Positions 47,201 to 59,356 are shown, counted from the stretch's first letter. The stretch is DNA of 64,000 nucleotides from Melampsora larici-populina 98AG31 (GCF_000204055.1 NW_006768777.1:1510892-1574891), one strand, 5' to 3'. The notes: generated from the letters alone by a model not told the origin. Numbers and translations are program-made.

Positions 47201-47880
47201 AAATTTGAAGTGTCTATTTGGTGGTGTATGTTTCATTTTTGCATTAAAAATTTTACAGAATGTGATTTCTGGTCAGAAATTCCTTAAGTGAACGCGCCCT
47301 AAGAGTGAGTAAAAGTAAATAAAAGTTCTTTCCGATAAGGGAGGAAAGGTGAGTTGTACACAAGTCTTGTTTATATAAAAGCAACCATAACACACACATT
47401 AATTAACAGATACATAAATGCTCAGGTCACAAAACGACCTATTCCCAAATAAGAAAGAAAACTCCTTGATCCAGCTCAAACCACATCCTAATCCATACCA
47501 CTGTAACACTGATTTGTAGATAATTTACCACGTACTTAATTTGTCTGAATTCATTCGGTACTGCTTACACGGAAGTCCTTGACACATTCGAATTGATTGT
47601 TGATCTAGAGCCACGAGGTATAATGAATACCACGACAATCAAGGATGCCTTCAACTTACCACAGGAAGAATCTAAGGAGAAAGAGCCATCCTCAACTTCT
47701 GAATATGACCCAGCTCCTACCAATACCGAGCCCAATGCATCCAAGTTTGACATCTTTGGAGCCTTGAATTCCAGTACCAACAAAGCTTCCACATTTGAGC
47801 CTCAAGGATTACTTGGCAGGGTAGTAGCCAGTGAAGTCCAAGGATCCAACCGCCCTTGCATGGTGGAAGGTTTGTTTTTG
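44240..47880 (+). pseudogene. Second hAT transposase relic with BED finger
   Basis: Blocks of a hAT transposase follow in order on the plus strand. They are a basic N-terminal part (VPKSMDVSQEFDIKVVGSNK, about 44690), a BED-type zinc finger beginning REFKCRWC (about 44915), LPWAQFEDPGL and AFHTVNQGAFGQSRTWAVKQ (45190-45280), the core LYHNMWPTKGNRYTFIGASA (45475-45530), GYQGSMLKHSCKMWWNSHY (about 46280) and an acidic linker (DIFGALNSSTNKAS, about 47750). Stops fall in several blocks, for example TGA after FEDPGL and TAG after KCRWC. About 46935-47535 does not match and contains a Harbinger-type MITE. The gene is inactive. Confidence 0.75.
47155..47299. mobile_element. 145-bp PIF/Harbinger-type MITE, TAA duplication
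   Basis: Inverted ends GGGCGCGTTCACTTAAG... and ...CTTAAGTGAACGCGCCC are flanked by TAA (47152-47154 and 47300-47302). The arms extend about 45 bp. A 3-bp TWA target with a GGG end fits PIF/Harbinger. It sits in the insert that splits the hAT relic. Confidence 0.82.
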
Positions 47881-47987
47881 ATTCCATTCATCCTTGATTC
47901 ACATTTGAATTTGCTAATCTTGGCTCTTTACAGGAACATCAGCATTAATTCCCCATTCTTTCACACCTTGCATGCGATTACCTGGTC

Positions 47988-48080
47988 ACAGTGCCCGTGG
48001 AGAAGGCCCCCGACGTCGGGGGCCCAACGATCTTGCGCAAAAGTGTCAAAAAAACTGTGATTTTTCTGTCCAGGCCAAAT
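47988..48080 (+). repeat. Inverted repeat arm with 20-bp palindrome (left)
   Basis: CACAGTGCCCGTG..., then the perfect palindrome GGCCCCCGACGTCGGGGGCC (48005-48024), then CCAACGATCTTG and TGTGATTTTT. The same order occurs in reverse complement at 53715-53822. The two arms bracket the block of gene fragments at 48.1-53.1 kb. Confidence 0.8.
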
Positions 48081-48249
48081 TGGTACGCTGAGCCTGCCCA
48101 GTTTGCCCCATCCCCAGCCGCCAGACTCAGGCGTTGACCTCAGGAGCACTGAGCCATCGTCCAACTTCATCAACACTGATCAGCTGGGATGAGCGGTCCT
48201 GCCCTGATTGTATGAACCCATGGGGGATCCGTCAAAAGATATGCTCAAG

Positions 48250-48590
48250 CGGGCAAAGATGCCTGTTCCCGCAATTCCCGTTTGTAGGTTGGATCTCAGC
48301 AGCCGACTTGTCCAAATCATCCCTCGCTTTCGATAAACCCTCAGTGAATCCAACGACCTGCGGTCCATATTCCTTTGAAAATGAATGCCAATCCAAGAAG
48401 AACATTGTTTTGCTTGCGCTCATGACTCCAAGGATGTGTTCGAGGACCTTGAAATATACTTGAAGTTCAGCCCCTGACTTATAGGTGACAAACAAACCGT
48501 AGGATAGTTTCACATCGGATCTGATTCGATCGATAGCAGCTGGGATTCGGTTGTTCAGATTGATTAGCTCACAACCTACTCTTATCGGGT
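48250..48590 (-). pseudogene. Fragment of an unidentified protein-coding gene
   Basis: The minus strand reads an open, protein-like stretch of about 110 residues: LNNRIPAAIDRIRSDVKLSY, then VYFKVLEHILGVMSASKTMF, then GFTEGLSKARDDLDKSAAEI. It ends abruptly where the SEC6 fragment begins on the other strand. The helical, charged pattern looks like a real protein, but I cannot name the family. It lacks a start or end of its own. Confidence 0.45.
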
Positions 48591-48599
48591 CCTAGATAT

Positions 48600-49200
48600 A
48601 TCATGCCTACATCAAAGCTCATCACAAAGCACTGTACAATTTCACCAAGGCGTACGCGACCTCCACTGATGCTGAGGCTGGAGCTCTCCTAGCGCTCGCC
48701 ACTTTCACTAAAGAATACAAGAAAAATATGACCAAAGAGCTTGACATCCCAGCCGAACTTCTCGAACCTCCATTGCTAGATGATGATATCCAAGGCTTGG
48801 TAGATGAATATTTGAAATCGATCAAAGTTATAATGGAGGAATGGTCGAAGAATTTGATGACGGGAGAGACGCAACTGTTTGTGAATCGTACTGAGCCACC
48901 AGAAGAGGATGCCGATCAGATGTACACCATGCAAGGCTCGAGTATCATGTTTCAGATGGTTTGTCATGACTCACTCTCAAATATCACAGTGCTTATGAGT
49001 CCTTCAGCGGCTGATGTTGAATTGCTTGCGTAGGTAAACGCACAGATCGACTTTGCCATTGACAGCGGGCAGGGGGCAGTTTTATCAAGGGTTGTAGAGG
49101 AATCAGCAAAGGTCATGTTATCAACCCAATCTCAGTGGACGACTTTGTTAAATGAAGAATTCAAGAAACACGCATCCTCGAAAGCAAATGATTGGAAAAT
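48600..49200 (+). pseudogene. SEC6 exocyst subunit, internal fragment
   Basis: Sec6 is a subunit of the exocyst tethering complex. Two exons of an internal part are present. Block 1 (about 48600-48958) reads HHKALYNFTKAYATSTDAEA, then TFTKEYKKNMTKELDIPAEL, then MQGSSIMFQM. Block 2 (49034-49190) reads VNAQIDFAIDSGQGAVLSRV, then SQWTTLLNEEFKKH. They are joined by a normal intron (48959-49033). Neither the N-terminal coiled-coil region nor the C-terminal part of Sec6 is here, so this is a genomic fragment carrying its intron. The Sec6 call is from remembered family motifs. Confidence 0.78.
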
Positions 49201-49204
49201 ACGT

Positions 49205-50705
49205 CACAGTCAAACCCAACCTGGCTATCACGTTCCTTCCTCAGATCGCAGTTCGGATTGCGGTTCGTCTTCATTACCTCATTTCATACACGAACAGATG
49301 AATCACTTCTCTGATTGACGGTTGGGCGTTTACCACCGTTTCTGTTCCTCGACAGGACAAAGGCCTCTCTGTCCGACGTGGAGTAGTGAAGCTACTCAAG
49401 TCAATATATCAACTCATAGGCGAGGATCATGTCAATCTCAAGGTCGAAATCTGAAGGCGTTTCATGTCAAGAATGTATGATGAGCATATGGCATTGAAAG
49501 TATTTATCAACTGATACCGACCAAATGGTCGCAGGTACCAACAAGCTGACATTTCCCTTCTACAAAACAGGCGCTGGCAATGGATGGCTTAGGTGAACTC
49601 TGGTTCACTGGAGCCTTCAATGTCCACACTGTGGGTACGATTATGATGCAGCTGTAGTTTGCAGGATGAGATTCGAAGCTTCTGTCAAACGATCGTGGGA
49701 ATGTGCTCAATCAAACACACCCGCAACTTTATAGCTTACGATAGCTTTCCTAGCCGCTCATCTGCGATCACGAAGCAAGCAACAATCACTTGTTTCTTAG
49801 TCTTTTTTGTTTGTATATGCCTGTCTGAATACGATCCTGCCTATGTCAGCTGTGGCTCTTCATGCCAGTGTCTTTCACATATTTAAACCAGCTTGTACTT
49901 GAGCAGACAGTTGAAAATATAAATTACTTTCGAATACTTGTTTGTCAAACGGTCCCTTTCAACCGGGAGCTTATGTATCACATCAAGTGATAGACTTTGA
50001 CTAAAGTTGTTTGAATTTGATAACCTCAACGGTGATTTCGCGATTTGTTTTCTTATTACTTCCTTTGTATTTTTCCATAAATAGCACAGTAGGAAAGACT
50101 ACTCAGTGAGCTGTGATTCACCTGTAAATCACATTCCCTTGGGCGATCTGCCTCAAGTACTATGTAGACTTGATTGGCATGGAATATGTGCCACGGTCGT
50201 GTGTAATAACTCACTAGATCAGGATGTACTGTTAGATTTGGTAAACAACATCATGCTTAGTATAAGTCAGCAAGTGATTGATTATCTTCAAATCACATCT
50301 ACCAATCATGCTTGATACTAGCAAAGATTTACATGGAAAGCCTTGTCATTGAGCCGTTCAGACAACTTCCACGAACATTGTGATTGGGTGATGTATGTCA
50401 AAGTATGATTAGGCTTGCAGCATACCCTTAGAACAGTCAAGCTATGTCACTAGTTTCCCAAGCTACCACCCATGGATCTCATCTTGCACTCGAGTTGTGA
50501 ATTGATCAAGTAGCAAGTGTTCATCTTTCTTACAACTTAATAACCACCAAATCTACACCTGCTCCTGATCATACAAATCAAATCAAATCAACCAAAACCA
50601 ACCTCACACGATAATTCAAACCAAGAAGCCAACAAAAAAGAAAAAAACAAATCTAAACCTCAAACCAAAAGATTCCCAATCTTCTTCTTCTCTAAAGGTT
50701 TACAA
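49205..50705. other. No gene recognised between SEC6 and VPS41 fragments
   Basis: Short frames only (for example 49659-49886 and 50106-50315). Some of this may be further eroded gene sequence, but nothing can be assigned. Confidence 0.35.
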
Positions 50706-50710
50706 CAAAT

Positions 50711-52640
50711 CTAGCAAACTATATCATCTCCAGACATTAAGATCACAGTTTGTTCAAATTTAGATTTAATCACACCTTTTCTCATCCTACCTTCTACTAA
50801 TGCTGCCATCACTGTGTCTTTTGCAAATACACACCAAGCATGAAAAGTATGTCTACAAAGAAACATCAATGAGATTTCATTTACTATTTCTTCTTCTCCT
50901 ACTGGTTCATCTAACTTCAATCCACACTTTTCACACTTCAGAGAGCCTTTTTGCACGTTGTGCGAAGGAACCAAAAATATAAGCGATATGCAAACTCTTC
51001 ATTCGGAAAAGAATAGTACTGACTATCTCCTAAAGCTCCGGCTGACTGACTGACATAGTACATCCTCGATAAATCTCAACAATCATTCTCTAGAATTGAT
51101 CTACACCCTTCAATCAATGAGATCTGAGGATCACATCGGAAAAAATTAGCAACCGCAAAGATTGAAAGAAAGACAGAGAAAAGCGAAACACATACCTGTA
51201 GATTAAAATCATGAAGAATCTTAATGATAGATTCTTTCAAACCTTCAATCTCCGATCCATTTCGGATTCGTCAAATCAATCTGATCGGGTCAATTTCAGA
51301 TCCAACATTATCTAAAAGACCTCTGATAAAAGCTAAAACATATCATCCATAAAGATAAACACCTTTAGTCACTTCTCAGAATTATGTTTTAAAATTTCAT
51401 GGATTCATACCTGGTCTGCTTTCCGAATATAACAACAAGTCTTCCCAAAGATCATGATCATTCTGTTCCTTAGCAAAGTCAATCGCCTAAAATAATCATT
51501 GTGATCAAATCCTGTAAGATTAAGATGTCTTTCTTCTTCTTACGGACGAGGAAGAGAGATAGGTGATCTCATAAGGAACCAACCCTTTGAACATCACCAA
51601 TTCGATCGATTATCAAAAATAGAGCTTTTTTGTTATGTCCCATCCTACCCAAAAGATAGACCATCTCCGGAACAAAGTCGGCTTCACTACAGATCTTATA
51701 AGCCTATTCAAACCCGACCAGGTATCATCTCAATAAATCTAAATCATTACCATGGATGTAAATAAATAAAATATGAAATCAGATCCAAACCTTGGCAAGA
51801 CTATACGTGTTGCTTGCTCGAAGATATTCCATTAACCTTTTTCTATCAAACTCTGCAAAAAGATCAACGTGCAGATCGCTGTAATCTGTTCCTGAGAGTG
51901 GATCGATGTCGAATCATGCATCCAAATAAGTGGCCAGATATCGTCGGTGATCTGTCAATTGAGTTATGACGCTTAAAACCTTTTTAATAATCGCAAAAAT
52001 GAAACACGATCTTTTCAGAATTCCACAAGGATACAGTTTGAAATGTCAAGAGAGAAGCAGACTCACGGGGATTGAATGAGTATGTTCAACTAATAGATTG
52101 ATAGCTGTCCCATGCTCTTTCTTGTTCAGATTTTGATATGGGTTCAACTCATCATCAAACTCGATCAATAACAATACTTGATCCTGGACATCAGTAAACA
52201 AGTTATGATCCTCGATCAATTCAAATACCTCTGGCTTTCTCAATCTCAAATAGTAAGCCAAAGCTTTTCCGGGTTGATGATTCAAAATATAACTGTGTGG
52301 GATTAAAGAGAGTCAAAACTTGAATCAGACGATTGAAAAATTAGGAAAAAGAAGCAAGAAGGGATCTTACCGTTCAGTTAGACAAGTCATCAAGAGTACA
52401 TTTGAATCATCATTGATTCTTGTTAAACGATCTTGAGTAGCTGATATCACAGCAAATACATTGTATATATCTGGTGGCCATCTCCTGATCATCTTTAACA
52501 TGTTCTGATCTCGAACAAATATAACATAAACATCGAGGTTTACATAACAAATGAGAGTATTTGAACACATACCTCAGGATCTCTTCGCAGTAGATGAATA
52601 AGAATGACTTCATAGACCAACTTTGAATCATCAAGAAAGT
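50711..52640 (-). pseudogene. VPS41 (HOPS subunit) 3' half, with stop codons
   Basis: Vps41 is the HOPS subunit for vacuole tethering. On the minus strand the CHCR repeats and C-terminal RING-like domain appear as an exon series: LVYEVILIHLLRRDPE (to 52573), MIRRWPPDIYNVFAVISATQ (52504-52371), NHQPGKALAYYLRLRKPEVF and LFTDVQDQVLLLIEFDDEL (52292-52067), YLATYLDA*FDIDPLSGTDY (51971 on), AYKICSEADFVPEMVYLLGR, AIDFAKEQNDHDLWEDLLLY, DPIRLI*RIRNG, and finally CEKCGLKLDEP...CRHTFHAWC. Two in-frame TGA codons are marked *; the second looks like CGA to TGA. The exon ending near 52067 has a C4 run that also seems to shift phase. The 5' half is absent. Confidence 0.85.
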
Positions 52641-53092
52641 AAAGAAAGTATGAGATCCAAATTTTTCAAATCTTGTAGAACATAACAGCGTTAATGATAG
52701 AATGATAATCACAATTAGTGAAAAGAGAATCCTTCTAGTGTGACTTGACTACAAACAGAATGATACGGTTCAGTGAGATTATGACTAAGAGATAAGAAAT
52801 ATCTTGGACGTACATTGTTTTGTTTGAGTGTAGCATGAATGAGGGATGAGACATTGAAGAATGTAAAGACAACAGCTACCCAATTCATATAACTGAATTC
52901 AAACTCGCTTCCCACCAAGTTAGATCCGAAATAAGTTGTTGATACCAAGAGCGAGCTCCATGGTAAGAGAATACAAGCACCGAGAATAAATAAGCAAAGG
53001 TAACTTAATGTCTTCTGGAATTGGCTGATATCTTTGTGCGGATTAAAAGCAGTTAAAGGTTCATGTTCAGATAGTTGATCTGTAGGTTCCAT
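52638..53092 (-). pseudogene. Equilibrative nucleoside transporter (ENT), 5' part only
   Basis: ENT (SLC29) proteins carry nucleosides through membranes with 11 helices. Exon 1 (53092-52814, starting MEPTDQLSEHEPLTAF) contains helix 1 (LCLFILGACILLPWSSLLVS) and helix 2 (YMNWVAVVFTFFNVSSLIHA). Exon 2 (from 52748) reads SSHTRRILFSLIVIIILSL and reaches FFTFLMI. There the DNA switches directly into VPS41 coding sequence in another frame. The remaining seven or so helices are missing. If transcribed, the ENT frame runs on through VPS41 DNA to a stop near 52410. The helix-1 LLPW motif supports the family; completeness is excluded. Confidence 0.75.
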
Positions 53093-53099
53093 TTCAGTT

Positions 53100-54900
53100 T
53101 CTTCTTCGTCAATAGTCAAGATCGTTAATGAAACTTAGAATGTGATGGAGTCGATGCAGATTTGATTTTAATTTCGGGATCTCAAGTGTCCTCTTTGCCA
53201 TAAGGTTGTTGACTCGACAGTTATATAAATCGAGTTGAGCACTTGGTTGGTTAGTTGAAAGTGTTGGTGATAAGGTTTTGACTGGATAGGGAAATGGAAG
53301 GCTGAGCTTCCTAGGAATTGTAAGCTTGGGCTAAATCCATTGATCTCGAAAGAAATCATCGAAGTATAGTGATCCTGATCAACAAAGTGGGCTTGTGCCA
53401 CTCACACTGGGCCCGTTGTTATGAATATTGGATGAACTGACATTATGAATTTATGTATGTACTTACATAGACTTACATACATACACTGGCTCTCCAATGC
53501 GGAACGGGGGATGGCCACCAGCTTTTCTCGGGCAAGGATAGTTCATGGGGAGCTTCCAGGTGTTCAGTGAGGAACACTGAGCGTTCAGTAGGGGAAAATG
53601 AAAGTTCAGTCGTTCATACTGAGCGTTCAGGGCCGCTTGTCTCCTAGTCTGCCTCAGGCTTGACTCAGACGGATGAAGTTCAGCGTAAGGAATATTCTTC
53701 CAATCTTTCCCCTTTGTGGATAATTGTACGCTTTTGGGCCACAAAAATCACACAAATGCGACAAAATTGCCAAGATCATTGGGCCCCCGACGTCGGGGGC
53801 CTTCGCTACGGGCACTGTGGGTGGTATTGGCAACTTCATGCACTTGCAAGCAAACATTTTTGGTGGCTGCCAATGTTTGCACCCCATCTTGGGGTGGGAC
53901 GCTGCCTAAAACAATGGAATGGCTAGTGGGGTCTCAAGCATGGCTTAAAGATGGTATTACACTCCAAACTGTCTGTGTGCTCTGCCTTCCATCAGTACCT
54001 ACATTATTGAAGGGAGGGTGGGATGTAAAATTGAAAATGAACGTTTGATTTCATAAGACTTGAGGTGTTCCAAGACTAGAAAACACTTGGGGAAGATAGG
54101 AAGGGGCAGAATGATGAATAAGAGAAAAAAGTGCATACGGTAAGGGACAAAGGTAGACAAAGGTCCTGCTAACTTCACTCTTATATCCTTCTGTCCTTTC
54201 GCAGCCTTCGGAGAAGCGGAGTGTGTAGGATTAAGTCAAGTCATCTAGAACTTGATGGGGATCTCTTCATCAGGAGATTGATCCGGATTGAGGAAAAAGG
54301 CTGCGAAAGAATTGTTGCACAAGTCCTTTACACTGCGCGAGCATGGACTCACGCGCACTCTCTGCGTGCCTCATACTTGGGCTAAGAATTTAAGAAAAGT
54401 TCAACCTCCAATACCAGTCCACGAGGCAATTCGTGAGCCGAAAGATGGGTTGGACTGATCTTTTGCTCACATAATGACGGTCATGAGACGAGATCAATAT
54501 TTTCGGCCTGAAAGTTCAATTTCTTTGGCCCAAAAGGAAGCTGATTGGTTGGCTGGTGTGTGTTAAAAGATGGCCAAAAGGTGAACGTGGTTTAGACGGT
54601 ATTCCTTCCCGGCCATCACACAGCCCTCCAAACTTAGACTTGTTTGATAGAAATGGCTCCGGCGAGCGAAGAGGGCTTATTAAGTTTCGAGGCCTCAGAC
54701 TTGTCCAAGAGATGGCTTTGAGCAAAAAGGCTTGTATCTTCGGCTCATAGCACAACTTCAAGCGATCTCTCCAGGCTCAAGTTTTGTATTATCGACTCAA
54801 AAATCAAAGGAAGGAAAGCTATAAGAGAGATCAAAGATTTGCTCATCGAAAGCTTTCTTCATCCAATCTTTCATCATCTCTACACCAACACTTTCCTAAA
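53100..54900. other. No gene recognised apart from the repeat arm
   Basis: This holds the original ENT upstream region (53093-53400), a short internal repeat of TGAGCGTTCAG (about 53575-53630), the palindromic arm and GC-mixed DNA. Open frames at 53654-53926 follow the repeat arm and overlap on both strands. Frames at 54516-54761 also overlap on both strands, so neither is called. Confidence 0.4.
53715..53822 (-). repeat. Inverted repeat arm with 20-bp palindrome (right)
   Basis: Reverse complement of the left arm at 47988-48080, with the same 20-bp palindrome at 53782-53801 and the same flanks (GGGCACTGTG outside, AAATCACAC and CCAAGATCATTG inside). Confidence 0.8.
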
Positions 54901-54904
54901 CCTC

Positions 54905-55030
54905 ACAACTTTAAAACCTACAACAACTTTAAAACCTACAACAACTTTAAAACCTACAACAACCTTAAAACCTACAACAACCTTAAAACCTACAACAACC
55001 TTAAAACCTACAACAACCTTAAAACCTACA
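54905..55030 (+). repeat. 18-bp tandem repeat, 7 copies, in a 5' leader
   Basis: Seven head-to-tail copies of ACAACTTTAAAACCTACA (the later ones with ACAACC) end 10 bases before the start codon of the secreted protein gene at 55041. No ATG occurs in the array. It lies in the probable 5' UTR and is AC-rich on the sense strand. Confidence 0.92.
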
Positions 55031-55040
55031 TCTTCAAAAT

Positions 55041-56563
55041 ATGAATTTCCTCGCCGTGAAAAGCTATCTTTTCATCCTTGTCGTATTGATCTTAGCTATT
55101 TTCATCGCCTCGGACGATGCGGACGACACCGCTCTGGCCGCCGAGGATGCACCGGCAGTGGAAGATCCAAGCGCAACTAACCTTCCTAGTACAGTGGCCG
55201 CAAGTGCGGCCAATCATACTTTGTGCTATGACTACTTCTTGCAAAAGGACGGGTGTGTCCAGTCCTCTGTAGATATGCCTTGCACTGGAGATCCCAATGC
55301 ACCCATTACGGCCGACTATGCCGGAATAGTGAGTAAAGATGTCTTTGAAAATTTTGGAACTTGAGTAAGATGAATCTGATCTACCTAATTAAAATTCATT
55401 AAAACTCAGATGGGAGATGTACCGGAGAATCAACGATTCCGTCGACGGTACGATACAACCAACGGGGTAAGCACTTTATCAAATCACAAGAAATTCTATA
55501 TCTGATCAACTTATTTCTAACGCTTCATTTCTTCTCTGTGCAACTCTAGTCTGTGAGCATCCATGGCGGTGGCGGGGTAAGTATTGATTATGAGTGGTTC
55601 TTGATGGTCATGTAGTTTACTAACCCATTGCTTTTTCATTCAACTTTAATTGGGATTGGAAGATCTGCGGTAAGTGTCGCAGTCTAGAAGACTGATTTCG
55701 GATGAAGTTCGCAAGGGAAAGATACAGGATCTGATTGTTTACTTCTTTGTAACTGTTTTTAGGTCCTTATGATCCTAGCACGGTCTCAGGTGAGCTTAAA
55801 TCTTTTGGTTGAGCAATGCGTCTTTCACAAAACTTGGATATTGAGACTTTTTTGACACGTTAGGTGTTTGTCTGTGGTCCGGGACGAGTTGGGTCAACGG
55901 GGCAGACCCTCAGACCGCGGGATGGTTAAACTGGTGAGCTCTTAGATTTGTTTGACTATGCATACCCTTGCATACCCTCATATTCTTGATCTGACCTTCA
56001 AAACCTATGATGTGAATCCCTTCAGGGCCGGAAATGGAAACTGTGGCAAGCAGATGTGAGTACCCAACATGCTTTCCAATTGTCAGGCTAACAAGATAGC
56101 TGACAAGAACAATAACGCCACGTCACTTTTTCTCTCATTCATTTACAGTTTCATCCAACGACAGAATCAGCCGGAGACCGTGCAAGTAGCCAAGGTACTA
56201 GATGGTTGTAATTTTTATACTACGGATCCCGCGGTAGGATGCTTTCAAATATGGATGACGAAGAGTGTAAGCTTTATAATGTTTTCCTCTATCTTGACTT
56301 GAACTTATAGAATAACAACCATTGTTTTGATTTTGGATGATGTTATAGCTCTTTGACAAATTCAATCCAACTGCAGAGGAAGATCGAAGTTTACTCATAG
56401 CTTCCCCGTTCACCTGGAATTTGTAAGTCAAACTCATCTTTCATTTTTCATTTTTTCTTTCATCAGATGATTGATCGAGTCTTTTACCATTCAAAATTTG
56501 ATGATTGAATCAAAATTCAGTGATAATCTTGACGGGCAAACGCCTGAAAACGCACCATTATAA
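55041..56563 (+). CDS. Secreted double-psi beta-barrel protein, 10 exons, 246 aa
   Basis: A secreted protein with an expansin/RlpA/barwin-like fold; its target is unknown. Exons: 55041-55328, 55410-55466, 55550-55576, 55663-55669, 55763-55789, 55864-55933, 56026-56055, 56149-56266, 56349-56422 and 56521-56563 (741 nt, phases agree). Residues 1-24 form a signal peptide, followed by an acidic alanine-rich segment. The barrel region reads YDPSTVSGVCLWSG, WVNGADPQTAGW, GNCGKQIFIQRQ, VAKVLDGCNFYTTD, VGCFQIWMTKS and ends FTWNF. Paired cysteines (NCG, DGC, VGC) and the DGC motif fit the family. Exon 4 has only 7 nt (ATCTGCG). An AATAAA lies at 56795-56800. The role could be cell-wall or host interaction; I cannot choose. 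Confidence 0.87.
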
Positions 56564-56794
56564 GAAAGCGGCAAGAAAGTGCTAAAAGTCAAAATGGAGC
56601 CTGGGGTCGGGTGATTCGTGGAAAATTGTGATCAATTTATTTTTGTAGTTTCTTTTCTCTCTCTCTCAGCCAAACCCCTAATTCTTTGTACAGACATCCA
56701 TAATCGTTTTCCTAAGACCTTAACCCTTTAATTGAATGTAGAGTTTTCAAATTTATTTTCGTTTCTTTCTATCAATGTACTTTCCATGTTACAA

Positions 56795-56800
56795 AATAAA
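56795..56800 (+). terminator. Possible poly(A) signal of the barrel-protein gene
   Basis: AATAAA about 230 bases after the stop codon, in AT-rich sequence. Confidence 0.4.
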
Positions 56801-56819
56801 CATATTCAATTTAATTTTA

Positions 56820-58000
56820 CTGTCTGCTAATGATAGTTCTGCGTCCTCTCAATGTTCATGTTCCATAGATCATTGAAGCTGAAAGCTTACAAGGATGTCG
56901 GTATGCCATCTTTCAAAAAATGAATTTTCAAAGGTATCAAATAAGATTAAACAAAACTGATGGTCTTCAGATCAACCCGCTGGCAACAAGAAGTTGGAAT
57001 CAAGATTTTGTGAGAATTGACTATAATATAAACTTCATCCGCTTATAAACTATTTGATTAATAACTTTTGAACACAATCTTGAGAGTCTGATTGATACCT
57101 TTTCAAAACAGCTCTTGAGAATCTATAAGATTGATATCTTGATTTTTTAAGTAAACAGTAAAACCTCTCAAACAGCTATATCTTCTTGATAAGCGGTGAA
57201 AACTTTGAAACTTCTAGCTTTATGTTTTGAAATTGGTCAGCGTTGTTGTTGGAATCTGTTTTTTTGATCTGGCTCTTCAATCAGTTTGGTGATGGTTTAG
57301 GAACGCCTAGTTTGTATCTATCGTTCAAAAAAATCAATCAATTTCTTTGACATCCCAAACTGGGATTCATAACAGCTCATAACCTGTTACAGCAAAAGCT
57401 CAGCATTGAGGATCCAACCACAAAAAAGGACGTTGAAGGAGCCAGGAGCTGGAGCTCGACAGGTTATAACATGCAAAGATAAACTAGGTCTACTGTGCCT
57501 CCGTCGTGTACAGACACCCGGCCAGGCCTTCAGCCATAACAGGGAGAAGTGGGCCACCGTCAACGTGTGGTCTGCCTGAGGCGGTATCATAGGGTGTGAT
57601 GATACACTTGTGCGCCACCTTTTTGCTGACAGAAGCACTTACACACTACGTAGGATGTGACATATCAAAATAGCCGTATAGTGAGGATGCGCAGTCACTG
57701 GAGTTAATTCGGTCAAATTTTGCAATCCGCCGAGATATGAGGTGCCCTCGGACCGATTCAAGAACAAAAAACCAATTTCCAATCCAAACTTGTTTCCTTT
57801 GAGAACCAACTCATCGATCGATTCCCATCACTCTGAACGTTTCTTAGAGTAATCATTAAATTATTGTGGGTCAAGTCAAGAAGACTTTTCTTTTCTTCCT
57901 TTCGAAATCTCATCAATCGAATCGGCAATTCGAATTGATAGCTTACCAAGATATCTCTTTTTGTTCCAATCTCAATTGACGCGTAGAAGTTAATAGGAGA
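56820..58000. other. No gene recognised; Ran promoter side
   Basis: Open frames (for example 57387-57638 minus) show no domain. A small inverted repeat (ATAACCTGT/ACAGGTTAT, about 57379 and 57461) is visible. The last 300 bases should contain the Ran promoter and leader. Confidence 0.4.
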
Positions 58001-58005
58001 TCAAA

Positions 58006-59201
<1,196 letters not shown>

Positions 59202-59356
59202 GTGTAAGTGACTCTCCTCGTCTAGATTGGATTGGATTGGCATTTAAACTAAGTTCGTCTTCATAATCGTTCGGCTTTATAATCTCGTGTTTATTGGCCT
59301 ACTTCAGCGCGTCGATCAATGTTACTTTGTCAAGCTAGTTATACATAGTTTCTTTC

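Noticed and set aside
53093..53119. Longer N-terminus for the ENT fragment
   Set aside because: The frame opens at TTG, and the first ATG is at 53092.
54900..55035. CRISPR-like array
   Set aside because: The repeats are directly tandem with no unique spacers, and the genome is eukaryotic.
54839..55180. 113-codon frame with TTTLKP repeats
   Set aside because: It is a translation of the 18-bp leader repeats in another frame. The real start is ATG 55041 with a signal peptide.
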